From Puccinia triticina (taxonomy: Eukaryota; Basidiomycota; Pucciniomycetes; Pucciniales; Pucciniaceae): a DNA stretch of 64,000 nt. The position numbers and the translations under genes are program-made. The stretch lies in NCBI RefSeq assembly GCF_026914185.1, contig NC_070560.1, positions 842,001 through 906,000 of the forward strand, given 5' to 3'. The notes under the pieces are model-generated. The model worked only from the letters and a program-made list of their open reading frames with translations. It did not search any database and was not told where the DNA came from. Every line of letters starts with the position of its first letter. The stretch's first letter is position 1. Shown in pieces: positions 24,025-34,200 of this stretch.

Positions 24025-24570
24025 GCGTTCATCACTTGATTTTCAGTTCCTTTGTCTCGCTTGCCTCCCTCTCTCCTTCCTCTTGCTTACCTCCCTCCCT
24101 CCCTCCTTTCTCTCGCTTGACTCTCTATCTCGTTTTTCTTGCTCACTGCGCTGTGGTAAGCCAATCCTGATCTACCCAGAAAACCAGCAACCATCAATCA
24201 CAAGGCTTTCACACCTCAAGACTAAATCCCATACTTCTGGCCCCCTTGTCAGCAACGCCCAAGGCCCTCAACATCCCCACTCAATGGTCATACCCTGGAT
24301 AATAGTATTCCCTCTTCCCACACTCCCCCTCTCTTGGATAAACCCTCTCCCTAGTCTCAAACATCTACCCAGATCACATGTTACCCTCTTCTTCTAGTGT
24401 TTCCTTAGAACCATGTGCTCAAAGATGTATAAGCAACCTTGAAACCCTTCACCCCCCCAAACCCAACATGATACACACTATACTAGACACAGCCCTAAAC
24501 CCCACCTAGATTATTTCTTCCTGAAACACTTCATGCAACACCTACCTCCTCCTATCTTAGATCATAGAAT
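24025..24570. other. Pyrimidine-rich stretch, no gene
   Basis: (CTCC)n and C-rich DNA after the transposase remnant; ORFs are short and composition-driven. Confidence 0.45.
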
Positions 24571-25080
24571 ATTCTACCCCTGTTATGTCTCACATATCCC
24601 CTCCTCCAACTAGGAAGATTGCACCATAGCCCCCAGAAGATGGCATCATCCCCACCCACTATTACACCATCATGTGACTCCTTGGCCCACTACTCTGACC
24701 ACATGGCTGTTTCATCCTATAGAAGTAGAATGTTCTATGCTGCCCTTCAGGTTATCCTTGTTTCCTGAAGGCTCCTCTTTCCTGTGTATATAAACTTGGT
24801 TGTTTTCCTGTTCATTTGTTCCCCATCAGAAATTACAGAAATTACTGGTCAGCCTTCATTAGCCTTGTTTATGCCAATAAATCAGATTGGAAAAACTTGT
24901 TACCTGTGAATTAAAGATATTAGATTAGAGAAAATTCCCCCAGACATACCTCAAGAAATCTCCATTGCCACCCCTTTCCATAAGAGTCCACACTCTTATA
25001 TCTTTTTCTTGTTCCCCTGAGAGGCAGCCCTTCAAGCATCAATTCCCTCTCAAGCTCTATTCATCCCAAAGAGTAGTTCC
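24571..25080 (+). repeat. LTR-like dispersed repeat, copy 1
   Basis: Starts near CTGTTATGTCTCACATATCC, carries a TATATAAA-like promoter motif near 24787, and shows clear similarity over 24850-25075 to the reverse complement of about 40625-40890 (CAGACATACCTCAAGAA, CCCCTGAGAGGCAGCCC, CTCTCAAGCTCTA). The other copy continues to ATCATAACA, so the family may be TGTTAT...ATAACA. This copy is truncated at its 3' end. Confidence 0.55.
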
Positions 25081-25498
25081 ACAGCGCTTGTCTCTCCTCG
25101 TCTCCCCCTTGTATCTAGCTCTCAGTGTTGTCTCCAAATGAAATCTAGCTCTAAGTGTTGTATCCAAATGAATGAGAGCCAAAGGTGTCCAATTTCCACA
25201 AAGGGACCCAAAAATCAAGTCTTGGTAAAAAAAAAATGGAATTGTTTGATGGACCAGCATGACATGTCATTACAAAAGCTGCAAAACAAATACAACTCTC
25301 ACAAATGAGATACATAAATGTGAAACAACCATAAAGAAAAATAAACCCATCTATGATTGAGGATAGAATAAAGGATAGAACACCAGGGATCAAATGAAAG
25401 GAAGAAATCCATCTATGATTGAGGATAGAACAAGGGTGGGGTTGAAGGGAAGGAAAAGACTAAGTCCCACGGTGTTGTCTCAAATGGTCGGGGTATTG

Positions 25499-25786
25499 CT
25501 AAGCAAAATTTGCAAGCGATTGGGCCGTTCCATCAGGAATGTTCGCGTTGTGAAGCTCCTTGGCTTCAAACAACTGAAACATTGACCAGTGCGTTATCCC
25601 AAGGCTTCTTATCCCGTCATTCACTTCGGTCGAGCTTGGACGGCAATTGTTTTGTTCTTTGACCAGGTGTGCAGTTCCATCGAAGGGTGTTGGCACGTGA
25701 CGCTCCAAAGGTGGTGTCAGCGGATGGTGGAGCCATTCCTCCAGGTCATCCAAAGTGTATGAATCTTCTCGAGTGAGATCACACAT
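25499..25786 (-). other. Possible gene fragment, unknown
   Basis: 95-codon minus-strand ORF (SYTLDDLEEWLHHPLTPPLE ... SMFQLFEAKELHNANIP) with protein-like composition but no recognised family. It abuts the inverted transposase fragment. Could be part of a decayed gene. Confidence 0.3.
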
Positions 25787-25861
25787 ACTGGGACATTGAT
25801 AAGTTTCAGCCTAATGAAAGCAGGAAGCAAGATGAAATGAACCGTAAGAAAAGGAGACTTT

Positions 25862-26181
25862 ACGCTTGTAGGTGATTGGTCCGCATCGGCCAGGATTTGG
25901 TCTGCTTCGGGGAGGATCTAAGTGGTCTGGCAGTTGGTGGTGGTGGCAATAGGGCCGTTTGTGGTGTAGAAGTCGGTGGGGACGGTGGTAGGCTGGTTGT
26001 GTGGCCCGGTGGTTGGTGGTGGTGGTGGTAGGCTGGCTGGGGTGATGCCAGTTGCAGCGCTGCTGTGAGGGCCCGCTCAACCCGCGGGCACGGGCCTCTG
26101 CAGCTGCGCAAAACTTTGCCCGCTGCGGCAAACTTTTCATGAATTTGGTGCCAAAGTCGCAAGCGATTTTGGATATGCTGT
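25862..26181 (-). repeat. Inverted copy of the transposase 5' region
   Basis: Reverse complement of 22930-23280 with substitutions; both start at ACAGCATATCCAAAATYGC. The minus-strand reading repeats ISKIACDFGTKF and CAAAEARARG. The two copies face each other across 3.2 kb, so they may mark long terminal inverted sequence of one element or two nested copies. Confidence 0.7.
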
Positions 26182-26303
26182 ACGTGTGAATCACACTCCT
26201 TTAAGACTCTCCAAACTGTGTTTGCTTTCTTGGGCGGGCACTGGCAGTAAGTGCGCCGCTGCCGCCAGGGGGAGTTATAAATACATGCTCCCGTCTCCAG
26301 CCC

Positions 26304-27074
26304 CTGCCCATTGAACTCGCCCTCTACATCCTCCTCAAGCTCGCCCAGCACAACGACCCCCGCCACCTGCTCAGCGCCAGAGCAGTCTCCAAGAGCTGGC
26401 AGAGACTCGCCGAAGACAGTCTGATCTGGAAACAGTCCTTCCTCAGCCAGCCCACATGGACCATCGCCACCACCACCACCACCAGCCCCCGATCCCCCGC
26501 AGACTCAGCCAGCTCATCGGACTCGCCCAGCCCACCCCGCACTGGATCCCAACCAGCGAAGCGGCGCCCCAGCTCAACTGGCTCAAGCTCTTCCGCGACC
26601 GCTACATCATCGACTGCCGCTGGAGGCACGGCAGCCAGCTCTTGAAAAAAATCAAAGGACACAAGGACCTGGTCTCCTGTCTGCAGATGCACGACCAGCA
26701 GATCATCACCGGATCTGTCAGTACCCATCATATCCCCTCCCTGGGATACCCACTCCGGCCAGCTCATCCGCACCTTCGACGGCCATCTCCGCGGGCTTGC
26801 CTGCCTCAAACTAGTCGAGCATCACCGCCAAATCATCACCGGATCCAACAACAAGACCATCAAGATCTAGAACCTGCTCACCGGTCAGTGTATGAGCACC
26901 CTCCTCGGGCACTCCGGGGTCGTCCGCCCCCTCGACTTCTCCTTCCGCCACAACCGGCTCGTCTCAGGCTCGTGAGTCCACCTGCCACTCCCAATCATTT
27001 GGTTCCATATTTTGCTTATCTCGTCTCCTTTGTGTGTCTGGTGGATACACTAAAACTATCAAGGCCTGGGATTT
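26304..27074 (+). pseudogene. Truncated copy of the F-box/WD40 gene
   Basis: Matches 3491-3945 and then jumps to 4427-4780 of the intact gene at 3323-5007. It retains the start of intron 1 (GTCAGTACCCATC) and intron 2 (CTCGTGAGTCCACC...), so it is a DNA-level duplicate, not a retrocopy. It lacks the start codon and the first ~56 codons, has an internal deletion of about 480 bp removing WD blades 1-3, and a TAG at 26868-26870 where the parent has a Trp codon. It lies ~120 bp from the inverted transposase fragment, which suggests transposon-assisted capture. Confidence 0.88.
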
Positions 27075-27417
27075 TGTAGACCTGTCCAAGTTCAATCATG
27101 CAATGGGCTGGTATCTTAACCCACCGCCTTCCCGGCCAAAGTGCTCACCTCCACAAGTGGAGTGGTGTATTGATTGAGACAAGAAAGAGAAGAAAGCAGA
27201 CAGACTCCAGTGCCTGTAGGCTGTCAGAGGCAATTTGGGTAAAACCCTATGTGTATGCTGCCGCGGTTTGTGATTGGATTTTACAGAAGTTTGGAGTGTT
27301 GAGTTGTCTGTTAGTCTGCTACCATGATGTATCACCACAGTATGGAGGGCTGTTGGATCGACCCATGAGCACTACCAACCAACCACCCAGCTGGCAGCCA
27401 CAAGCGTCTGTAGCCTA

Positions 27418-30258
27418 CACCACCTGCAAACGGGTGTGGTTTTCTCTGCAGCCACACCCAGTGGTTTTCCTGCGGAACTCGCGCGGCCCCCCAAAAACTC
27501 GTGCGGCCCCTGGAACCCCTAGCTGCATATCATTTGGGGTCCTTATGGGGCCGACCGGTCATCAGCATAAATCTCGATGACCGGCGAGCTGGCTGGTCAT
27601 TGAGGTTGTATAAATGTACCTCAATGACCATCTGAACGGTCATCGAGGTATACATAAATCTTGATGACCGGCCAGCTGGCTGGTCATTGAGGTACATAGT
27701 ACCTTGATGACCGGAGCCGGCCGGTCATCTGTATACTTTGATGACCATCTCAATTGAACGGTCATCAAGGTGTGGTATTCAGATGACTGGCCGGCTCCGG
27801 TCATTGAGGTCCTTGATGACCGGTCGGCTCTGGTCATCAAGGACCTCAATGACCTCAATTACCGGAGCCGGCCGGTCATCTGGATACGACACCTCGATGA
27901 CCGTCTCAATTGAACGGTCATCGAGGTGTATGCCTTGATGGCCGGTCGGCTCCGGTCATCAAGGACCTCAATGACCGGAGCCGGCCAGTCATCTGAATAC
28001 CACACCTCGATGACCGTCTCAATGGGACGGTCATCGAGGTTTATGCCTTGATGACCGGTCAGCTCCGGTCATCAAGGACCTCAATGACCGGAGCCAGCTG
28101 GACATCTGGATACCACACCTCGATGACCGGTCAGCTCCGGTCATTGAGGTGTATGCGTTGATGAACTGTCAGCTCCGGTCATCAATACACTGCGATGACC
28201 GGCCAGCTGGCTGGCCCTTGGGGTACATATTTAGGTACCTTGATGACTGGAGCTGACCGGTCTTCAACGCATACACCTCGATGACCGTTCAATTGAGACG
28301 GTCATCAAGAACGGTCATCGAGGTGTGGTATCCAGATGACCGGCCGGCTCCGGTCATTGAGGTCATTGAGGTCCTTGATGACAGGAGCCAACCGTTCAAT
28401 TGAGACGGTGTAGGGACTCTTGTGGGACACTAAATGTTTATTTGGTGAAAATATCCTCTGAGGGGGAAATAAATTGCTAATAGGTTGAAAGGCTATTACA
28501 ACTTACGGGTGGTTTGAAAGACCTGCCCCTCTAATGGTACTATGCAAATAACTAAGAGTCTTGTAATCAATATTTATAAAGATGTGGCTGATTCCAAGAT
28601 AGATCTTACTTTTGTATAGTAATCTCTATCAGACCTAGATTCCTCAAATCACTATTCTTGCAGATCTGTTACAACTTCTGATGCTGGAGGGATAATGTAA
28701 TCCAGTGGGATCAATTATGTAAAATACAATTGTTGTTGATGTTGGGTTGTTGATGAGAAGGTTGGTAATGATCTCTTCCTTAAGCAATCTCTTGATAAGG
28801 CACTTTAATCAATACTAGAGCTCCTGGTTGCTACTACACTACTACTACTTGTTATAATTGTTGTTGATGAAGTTGGTAATAATCTCTTCCTTAACAATCT
28901 CTTGATAAGGCACTTTAATTACTACTAGAGCTCCTGACTACTACTACTACTACTGACTCAAACTTAACACTACCACTACCACTACCACTACCACTAAAAT
29001 ACCACTAACTACCACTGTAACTAAACTAACCACTGTGACCAAACCTCTGTAGGCTGATGGGGAAAAGATCTGATGAGGGGGGGGAAAGAGGCCTCCTTAT
29101 ATGTTGAAGGGTGAGGGAATTTAGCTCCAGGGGAACTCCTTGTGAGGGCTATTTTCTGCAGGGGATATCAGTTGCACAGCAAGATATGCATGTGTTGCAC
29201 TGCCTGCCAAACAATTAGGTAATGGATTCTGCAGGAGGGGATATCAGTTGCACAGCAATATATGCATGTGTTGCACTGCCTGCCAAAGAATTATGTAATT
29301 GATTCTGCAGGCAGGCTCCTTGAACACCTTATCTGCCTGCATATGCTGCACTGCATGATATCATGTGTTGCTAGGTGACCCAAACAACCTTCTGTAACCT
29401 ACCATATGCCTGCATGTCCAGCTGTTGCCTTCTTCCATCCAGAATATTGGGGGTCAAAGCCTCTCCTCCCACCTTGCTCCATCCTTCCTTCTTCCTCCTC
29501 CCTAATTAATACTTACATCCATATCCCATCATACTGAATCCTAGACCCTTATAAAGTAATATACCACCCTTATAAAGATAATATACCCTTACACAAGTAA
29601 TATACCCTTATAACACTGCCTTACTTGATACACCACACCATCCTCCCTTCCATTCCTGGTTGAGACATGTGCTCCCAATACCTTCCACCTCTTCTATTGA
29701 TAACATCCTTCCACCTCCCTGCCATCCTACCTAGTCATGGTCCTCCATTCCATCCCTGATCACGCCGTCCATCCTACATGATCCTAGTCTGCCGTTCCGT
29801 CCGTGCTAACACTATCCCTCATCCATCTGTCTGTATCTGTAATGAATCCATTCCTCCCATCAACACATACACTGCTTGTATTATATATAACTTCCTCCTC
29901 TTATAATGAATGATAGCTGTATCTATGCTGTCTCAATACCTCTGCAATGTGCTTTTGGCATTGTCACGCCAATGGAGCACCACAACGGTCATCAAGGTGT
30001 GGTATTCAGATGACCGGCCGGCTCCGGTCATCAAGAGCCGACCGGTCATCAAGAGCCAACCGGTCATCAAAGCATACACCTTGATGACTGTTCAATTGAG
30101 ACGGTCATCGAGGTGTATGCCTTGATGACTGGTCGGCCCCACAAGCACCCCGAATGATATGCAGCTAGGGGGTCTGGGGGCCGCACGAGTTTTCGGGGGG
30201 CCGCACGAAAACCACTGGGTGTGGCTGCGGAGGAAACCACACCCATTTGCGGGTGGTG
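27418..30258. mobile_element. CACTA-like non-autonomous element, 2.84 kb, in the TRIM 5' LTR
   Basis: Starts CACCACCTGCAAACGGG and ends with the inverse (CCCATTTGCGGGTGGTG); similarity continues inward for about 140 bp (GTGTGGTTTYCTCYGCAGCC, CTGCATATCATTYGGGG). A 3-bp duplication, CTA/CGA with one mismatch, is deduced by comparison with the uninterrupted 3' LTR of the TRIM, where the site reads CCTAGTTGG. Subterminal zones (27580-28408 and 29985-30150) are packed with direct and inverted copies of GATGACCGG / CCGGTCATC, typical of CACTA transposons. No transposase is present. A solo LTR occupies 28409-29984. Confidence 0.75.
28409..29984 (+). mobile_element. Solo LTR, 1,576 bp, TSD ACGG
   Basis: Begins TGTAGGGACTC and ends GAGCACCACA; ACGG is present on both sides (28405-28408, 29985-29988), splitting an otherwise continuous GAGACGGTCATC palindrome arm of the host element. 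Interior is AT-rich without ORFs, with two ~60-bp repeats containing GGGGATATCAGTTGCACAGC near 29160 and 29228 and a (CTACCA)n tract near 28970. Confidence 0.75.
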
Positions 30259-30669
30259 CGAGTTGGTAAAGGCAGCACTCTAGTATGTGTCTCAGCTTAG
30301 CTGAGGTTGTGAGTTTGACTCTCACCAGACACATCTTCATTTTACAGTCTCTACAGGTTATGAGCCCAGAGCTACCTGAGCGCTACTTGCTTACAATAGA
30401 GACTTGATGAATTTGTGAATGCTTACTTGTAAGACCACGCAAACTCCTATAAGCCTACATCTAGATCACGGGTTCAATCCCTATGCTGATCATCTTTCCT
30501 GGGTCTCATTCCCACTCTCTCTTGGGGTCAATCCCCACTTCCCATCGTGTAGCAAGGGGGGGTGTTGAGTTGTCTGTTAGTCTGCTACCATGATGTATCA
30601 CCACAGTATGGAGGGCTGTTGGATCGACCCATGAGCACTACCAACCAACCACCCAGCTGGCAGCCACAA

Positions 30670-30754
30670 GCGTCTGTAGCCTAGTTGGTAAAGGCAGCAC
30701 TCTAGTATGTGTCTCAGCTTAGCTGAGGTCGTGAGTTTGGCTCTCACCAGACAC
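30670..30754 (+). other. tRNA-like sequence (class II, long variable arm) inside the TRIM 3' LTR
   Basis: 85 nt. Acceptor arms GCGTCTG and CAGACAC pair at 6 of 7 positions. D arm GCC...GGC with box A TAGCCTAGTTGG; variable arm CTCAGC-TTA-GCTGAG; T arm GTGAG-TTTGGCT-CTCAC. The anticodon stem is weak (GCAC/GTGT around a 7-8 nt loop), so a working tRNA is unlikely; it resembles a Ser/Leu-type tRNA relic. In the 5' LTR copy the CACTA-like element has inserted into the D loop (halves at 27404-27417 and 30259-30332). Confidence 0.6.
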
Positions 30755-31017
30755 ATCTTCATTTTACAGTCTCTACATGGAGCCCATTTGGGAGCATTGA
30801 TGATCAGTTTGTCACCTGAAGATATCTGATAACCTGGGTCTTCCTAGGGAATCAGAACGCCTGGTTTGTTTTTCCACCGGTGCTAAGAAACACTTCTTCA
30901 TCAAGTGGGCGCTGGAGTATTTTTTTCTATCTTGATCATGATGAGCCCTGCGATTATGAAAACTTCTCAGATTTAACCACTCGGACAAAAGAATGTACAT
31001 TCCTTTTAAACTGGCTA

Positions 31018-33114
31018 TCAAGAGGAAAAGAAAACAAGATTTCCGTGTAAACATCCGCCAGAACTGTCCTGTTTGCAATGGTCCTTGTGCTCGTAATAAG
31101 CAGCTAGCCTTTTGTTAAGCTGTTGGATTGAGTAGCCAAAGATATTGTTGAAGAAAGCTTGGGTATGGGCGCAGATTTGAGGGGCTCGACCACCATTGGG
31201 AGATTTTGGGAAAAAGATCTCTTTCAAATCATCATGGTCTGAACTATCAATCAAGATTCGGGTCCAATACCATACCACTTCTAGCTTTGTAAGCTGCCGA
31301 TTAGCAGGGTATCTCACTCGATCACTAGATAACTTGGAAACGTTTGATACCGCTTTGGAACTGTATGGTCGAGGATACTTGTAGGCTATATCATACGCTT
31401 TTTTCAGCAGATTTGAATTGATGTCGTTTCGATCATCTGAATCATTCTTGAGGAATTGACGAAGTACCAAGCCAATCATTTCAACAAAAAGTAGCAAGCA
31501 AGTTAGATTTCTTTTGAAAGTAATCTGGTAGCGTTTTGGATTGAGATCATCAAAGAGTTCAAGATTAGCTCTCTCGTTCCAAAACCTGAACCAAAGCGCT
31601 CTTCTTAGCCATATCTCATTCACCGGATCATTGCGCAAGTCATATTTTTTGAGCTTCTTGTTGAATTCCACTATTCCGGGAATGTTGAGCTCTTTCATCT
31701 TGACGGATTTTTCTTCAATCTGAGCTTTATTATCTTCAGCTATCAACCTCTTCAAATTAAAGATTACAATCTCTTTGAATGTCCTCCGGACTTCTTCTGT
31801 CCCTCTTTCTGTAATATAAAGCTCATCAATCTTTGGATGATTGGAGTTGATGAAACCAACAATTGAAGATACTCTGAGCCGATCCTTTTGTGATGGTGAT
31901 TTACCAGCTGAAAAGGCTTTTGGGTCAAACTTGAGGATATCAATTGGACTTTTCACAGATATCAGTGTTGATTGTACAATTTGAATTGGACTATTGGATA
32001 CATTTTCCATTGATGAATCCTGGATGTGTTTATCAGCTGAATATTGTGGAAAGTTCTTTCTTTTTCTTGTTGTGTGATTGAGAGGACGGCCAGATTCCAA
32101 AAGGGCTGTCTGTGATAGGCTGTTCAAATTGTTGGAAGACTCCATAGCTGCCATATCACTGTGGCTGATTAGGGGTCCTGATGATTCACCTGGTGCTCTT
32201 TTTAATGAATACAGGTTTTGAACTTCTTTTGAGGATTCAAATTCTAAGTTCTGGACTGCATCAAAGAGTGGGCAAGCTGCACTGATGGTTTCTGGTAGAT
32301 GATCACATGTGCCAAACTCATTTATCAAGGCTGGACTGTGCATAATCAATTTTTTGCTGTCACAATCTTGCCTGTGGTTGAAATTGCTATCCATCAGATG
32401 TCCTGTAATCCCCCCTCCTCCTGGTTGATTTTCAACAAAATCATTATCCAAAATCTCATTGATGATGTGGGAAATTTCAGAGTCTGTTAAAAGGTTAATG
32501 GGTGAAAGAATTTTAGTTGATGAACTTTGTTGGTGATCATCATGTGAAGAGAGGTAAAATTTCATCCTCTTTCTTGGTATGCAATTATCAAGAAGTCCTA
32601 AATTCATCAGGCCTGTGTTTGAAAGATCACATGAGCCTTGTGGAAATTCCAAATCTTCCATATCAAGGCAACTTGAAGATTGTAGCCTTAATGATGATAC
32701 CCTTAATGGATCAAGTTCAGCAGCTCCATTTGAGGGATGAAAATTCAATTTCTCTACTGAAGCAGATGATTGAGGCCCCAGAATGTGTGTTGTCATAATT
32801 GAATGCATTGGAGTTGCATGCTTTCTAGTGAATGGAGTGCTTTTGAAATTGGAAGGTTCTGGTAGTATCTCTGTGGACTTCTTTGCTTGATGAATGTCTT
32901 GGAGAGTTGAAACTTGATGGTCATCCATGGTGGGTTCTTGGCTGCTTGTGAGGTCAAGGAGATGATCCACAAGGTCCCATTGGCATACTGGGATCTCTGA
33001 AGCAGTACCAAGAATGAGAAATCCTAGGGACAAAAGGAAAAGGTAAGTACTGAGACCAACAAAGATTGTGTTTTTGTAAATTTTTCCAGTGTAATTTCTT
33101 GCGGGTCTTGACAT
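31018..33114 (-). CDS. Unrecognised protein with hydrophobic N-terminus, possibly secreted (family member 1)
   Basis: 698-residue ORF without stops, start taken at ATG 33114 (MSRPARNYTG). The frame is open further upstream to 33201 but without an ATG. A hydrophobic segment at residues ~17-38 (FVGLSTYLFLLSLGFLILG) could be a signal peptide or anchor. The middle (about 90-410) is Ser/Asn-rich and probably disordered. The C-terminal ~270 residues look folded: QKDRLRVSSIVGFINSNHPK, FNLKRLIAEDNKAQIEEKSV, WLRRALWFRFWNERANLELF, LTKLEVVWYWTRILIDSSDH, AHTQAFFNNIFGYSIQQLNK, YYEHKDHC. A paralogue at 61773-63809 shares this whole plan, with identity concentrated in the C-terminal part. No known domain is recognised; secretion is inference. 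It is the best candidate for an intact gene outside the first 5 kb. Confidence 0.65.
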   Translation of the reverse strand: MSRPARNYTGKIYKNTIFVGLSTYLFLLSLGFLILGTASEIPVCQWDLVDHLLDLTSSQEPTMDDHQVSTLQDIHQAKKSTEILPEPSNFKSTPFTRKHATPMHSIMTTHILGPQSSASVEKLNFHPSNGAAELDPLRVSSLRLQSSSCLDMEDLEFPQGSCDLSNTGLMNLGLLDNCIPRKRMKFYLSSHDDHQQSSSTKILSPINLLTDSEISHIINEILDNDFVENQPGGGGITGHLMDSNFNHRQDCDSKKLIMHSPALINEFGTCDHLPETISAACPLFDAVQNLEFESSKEVQNLYSLKRAPGESSGPLISHSDMAAMESSNNLNSLSQTALLESGRPLNHTTRKRKNFPQYSADKHIQDSSMENVSNSPIQIVQSTLISVKSPIDILKFDPKAFSAGKSPSQKDRLRVSSIVGFINSNHPKIDELYITERGTEEVRRTFKEIVIFNLKRLIAEDNKAQIEEKSVKMKELNIPGIVEFNKKLKKYDLRNDPVNEIWLRRALWFRFWNERANLELFDDLNPKRYQITFKRNLTCLLLFVEMIGLVLRQFLKNDSDDRNDINSNLLKKAYDIAYKYPRPYSSKAVSNVSKLSSDRVRYPANRQLTKLEVVWYWTRILIDSSDHDDLKEIFFPKSPNGGRAPQICAHTQAFFNNIFGYSIQQLNKRLAAYYEHKDHCKQDSSGGCLHGNLVFFSS

Positions 33115-33832
33115 TATCCAGTTTTGGTCTTTGTGTATCAAACACAGCTTGTTTAATGTGGAGCATCTTTGAAATTTTGATTTTATCTGGCAGTGTTGCA
33201 ACTTGCCACCAAGACCTCTTGTATGGATTTGCCCTGTTCTCTATCATGTCCCACATTCTGTAGAAAAAATATTTACATATGTATAAATACTGATTTACAA
33301 AAAGCCTTAATCTGTACTGAGTTACTGCTTCAGGTCTGAAAAACTGGCAGATTTTTCTATCAATAAGATGTGGCATCAATGAGTATATGTATGTGCGGGT
33401 GTGTGTGTGTAGAGTTATGGGAAAGTTGAAGAGGGTTGGAGGACATTCATAGCTAAATTCCTTGTATCAAATACATTCAAATGGAGGGTCTGGTGGACTC
33501 CAGGTGAGCTTCTCTCTATGGGAGAGGCTATATATGAATAAGGCTGGCAAGCTTGCACTGCAGACAAAGGATGGATTTTCAGTCCAAAAACACCAAACAA
33601 TGTTTCACAAATCATCAACACACTTTAAAAGCTTCCAGAAGGACTGGTCCATCAAGCAAACTTGAAAAAAATACCTAGGAGAATGGTGGTATCTGTAACC
33701 CCATCAGCACTCCCACTGGTCTGGTAATTGCATGCAATGTAGCTTCAGTGCAAGGTGGGACTTGGAGCAGGAAATCCTCTTGGTTGTCAGAATTCTGGCT
33801 CATCTTCTTTGCTCACAGTCTTCCTATTTTCC

Positions 33833-34200
33833 ATCACTGATTAGTGATGCCCCCCCCCCCTTTTTTAATCTATGATTTTCCATCACAATGTGTGATTTAT
33901 TCTTTATTTCCATCAATTATTTATTGATGCTTTCCATCACAAGATTTTGATGTGTATTTTCTCTTTCCATTGTTAATTTACAATGCCTTCCACCAATGGT
34001 GGGCCAATACACTAACATTATTTGTTAGTGTAGTGTATTTCAGCCAAAACCAGCTAACAATAACAACATTTTCTGTTATCTTGTTTTTTGTGTTGCTAAA
34101 AATACAGAAACTTTCCCAGGAAATAGTGATGGATAACAGCAATAACTGTTATTGTATTCTGTTAGTAGCAATAAAAGGCCTGTTATTGTTGTTATCCCAA
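33833..34200. repeat. Array of short hairpins, left set
   Basis: A run of at least seven consecutive short inverted repeats separated by CT-rich spacers: CATCACTGATTAGTGATG, CATCACAATGTGTGAT, CATCAATTATTTATTGATG, CATCACAAGATTTTGATG, CATTGTTAATTTACAATG, CCACCAATGGTGG, CACTAACA...TGTTAGTG, then longer GATAACAGCAATAACTGTTA-type inverted repeats up to 34190. A matching set in inverted orientation lies at 38425-38600. Confidence 0.7.

Larger units (their letters stand above)
27297..30777 (+). mobile_element. TRIM-like miniature LTR element with interrupted 5' LTR, TSD TGGAG
   Basis: 5' LTR = 27297-27417 plus 30259-30355; 3' LTR = 30563-30777 (215 bp, TGTTGAGTT...TCTCTACA). TGGAG flanks the whole at 27292-27296 and 30778-30782. 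The interior (30356-30562) is only 207 bp, begins GGTTATGAGCCCAGAGC where a primer-binding site should be, and ends with the purine run AGCAAGGGGGGG immediately before the 3' LTR. No coding capacity, as expected for a TRIM. Excluding the 2.84-kb insert, the element is about 640 bp. Each LTR includes a tRNA-like sequence. Confidence 0.85.
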
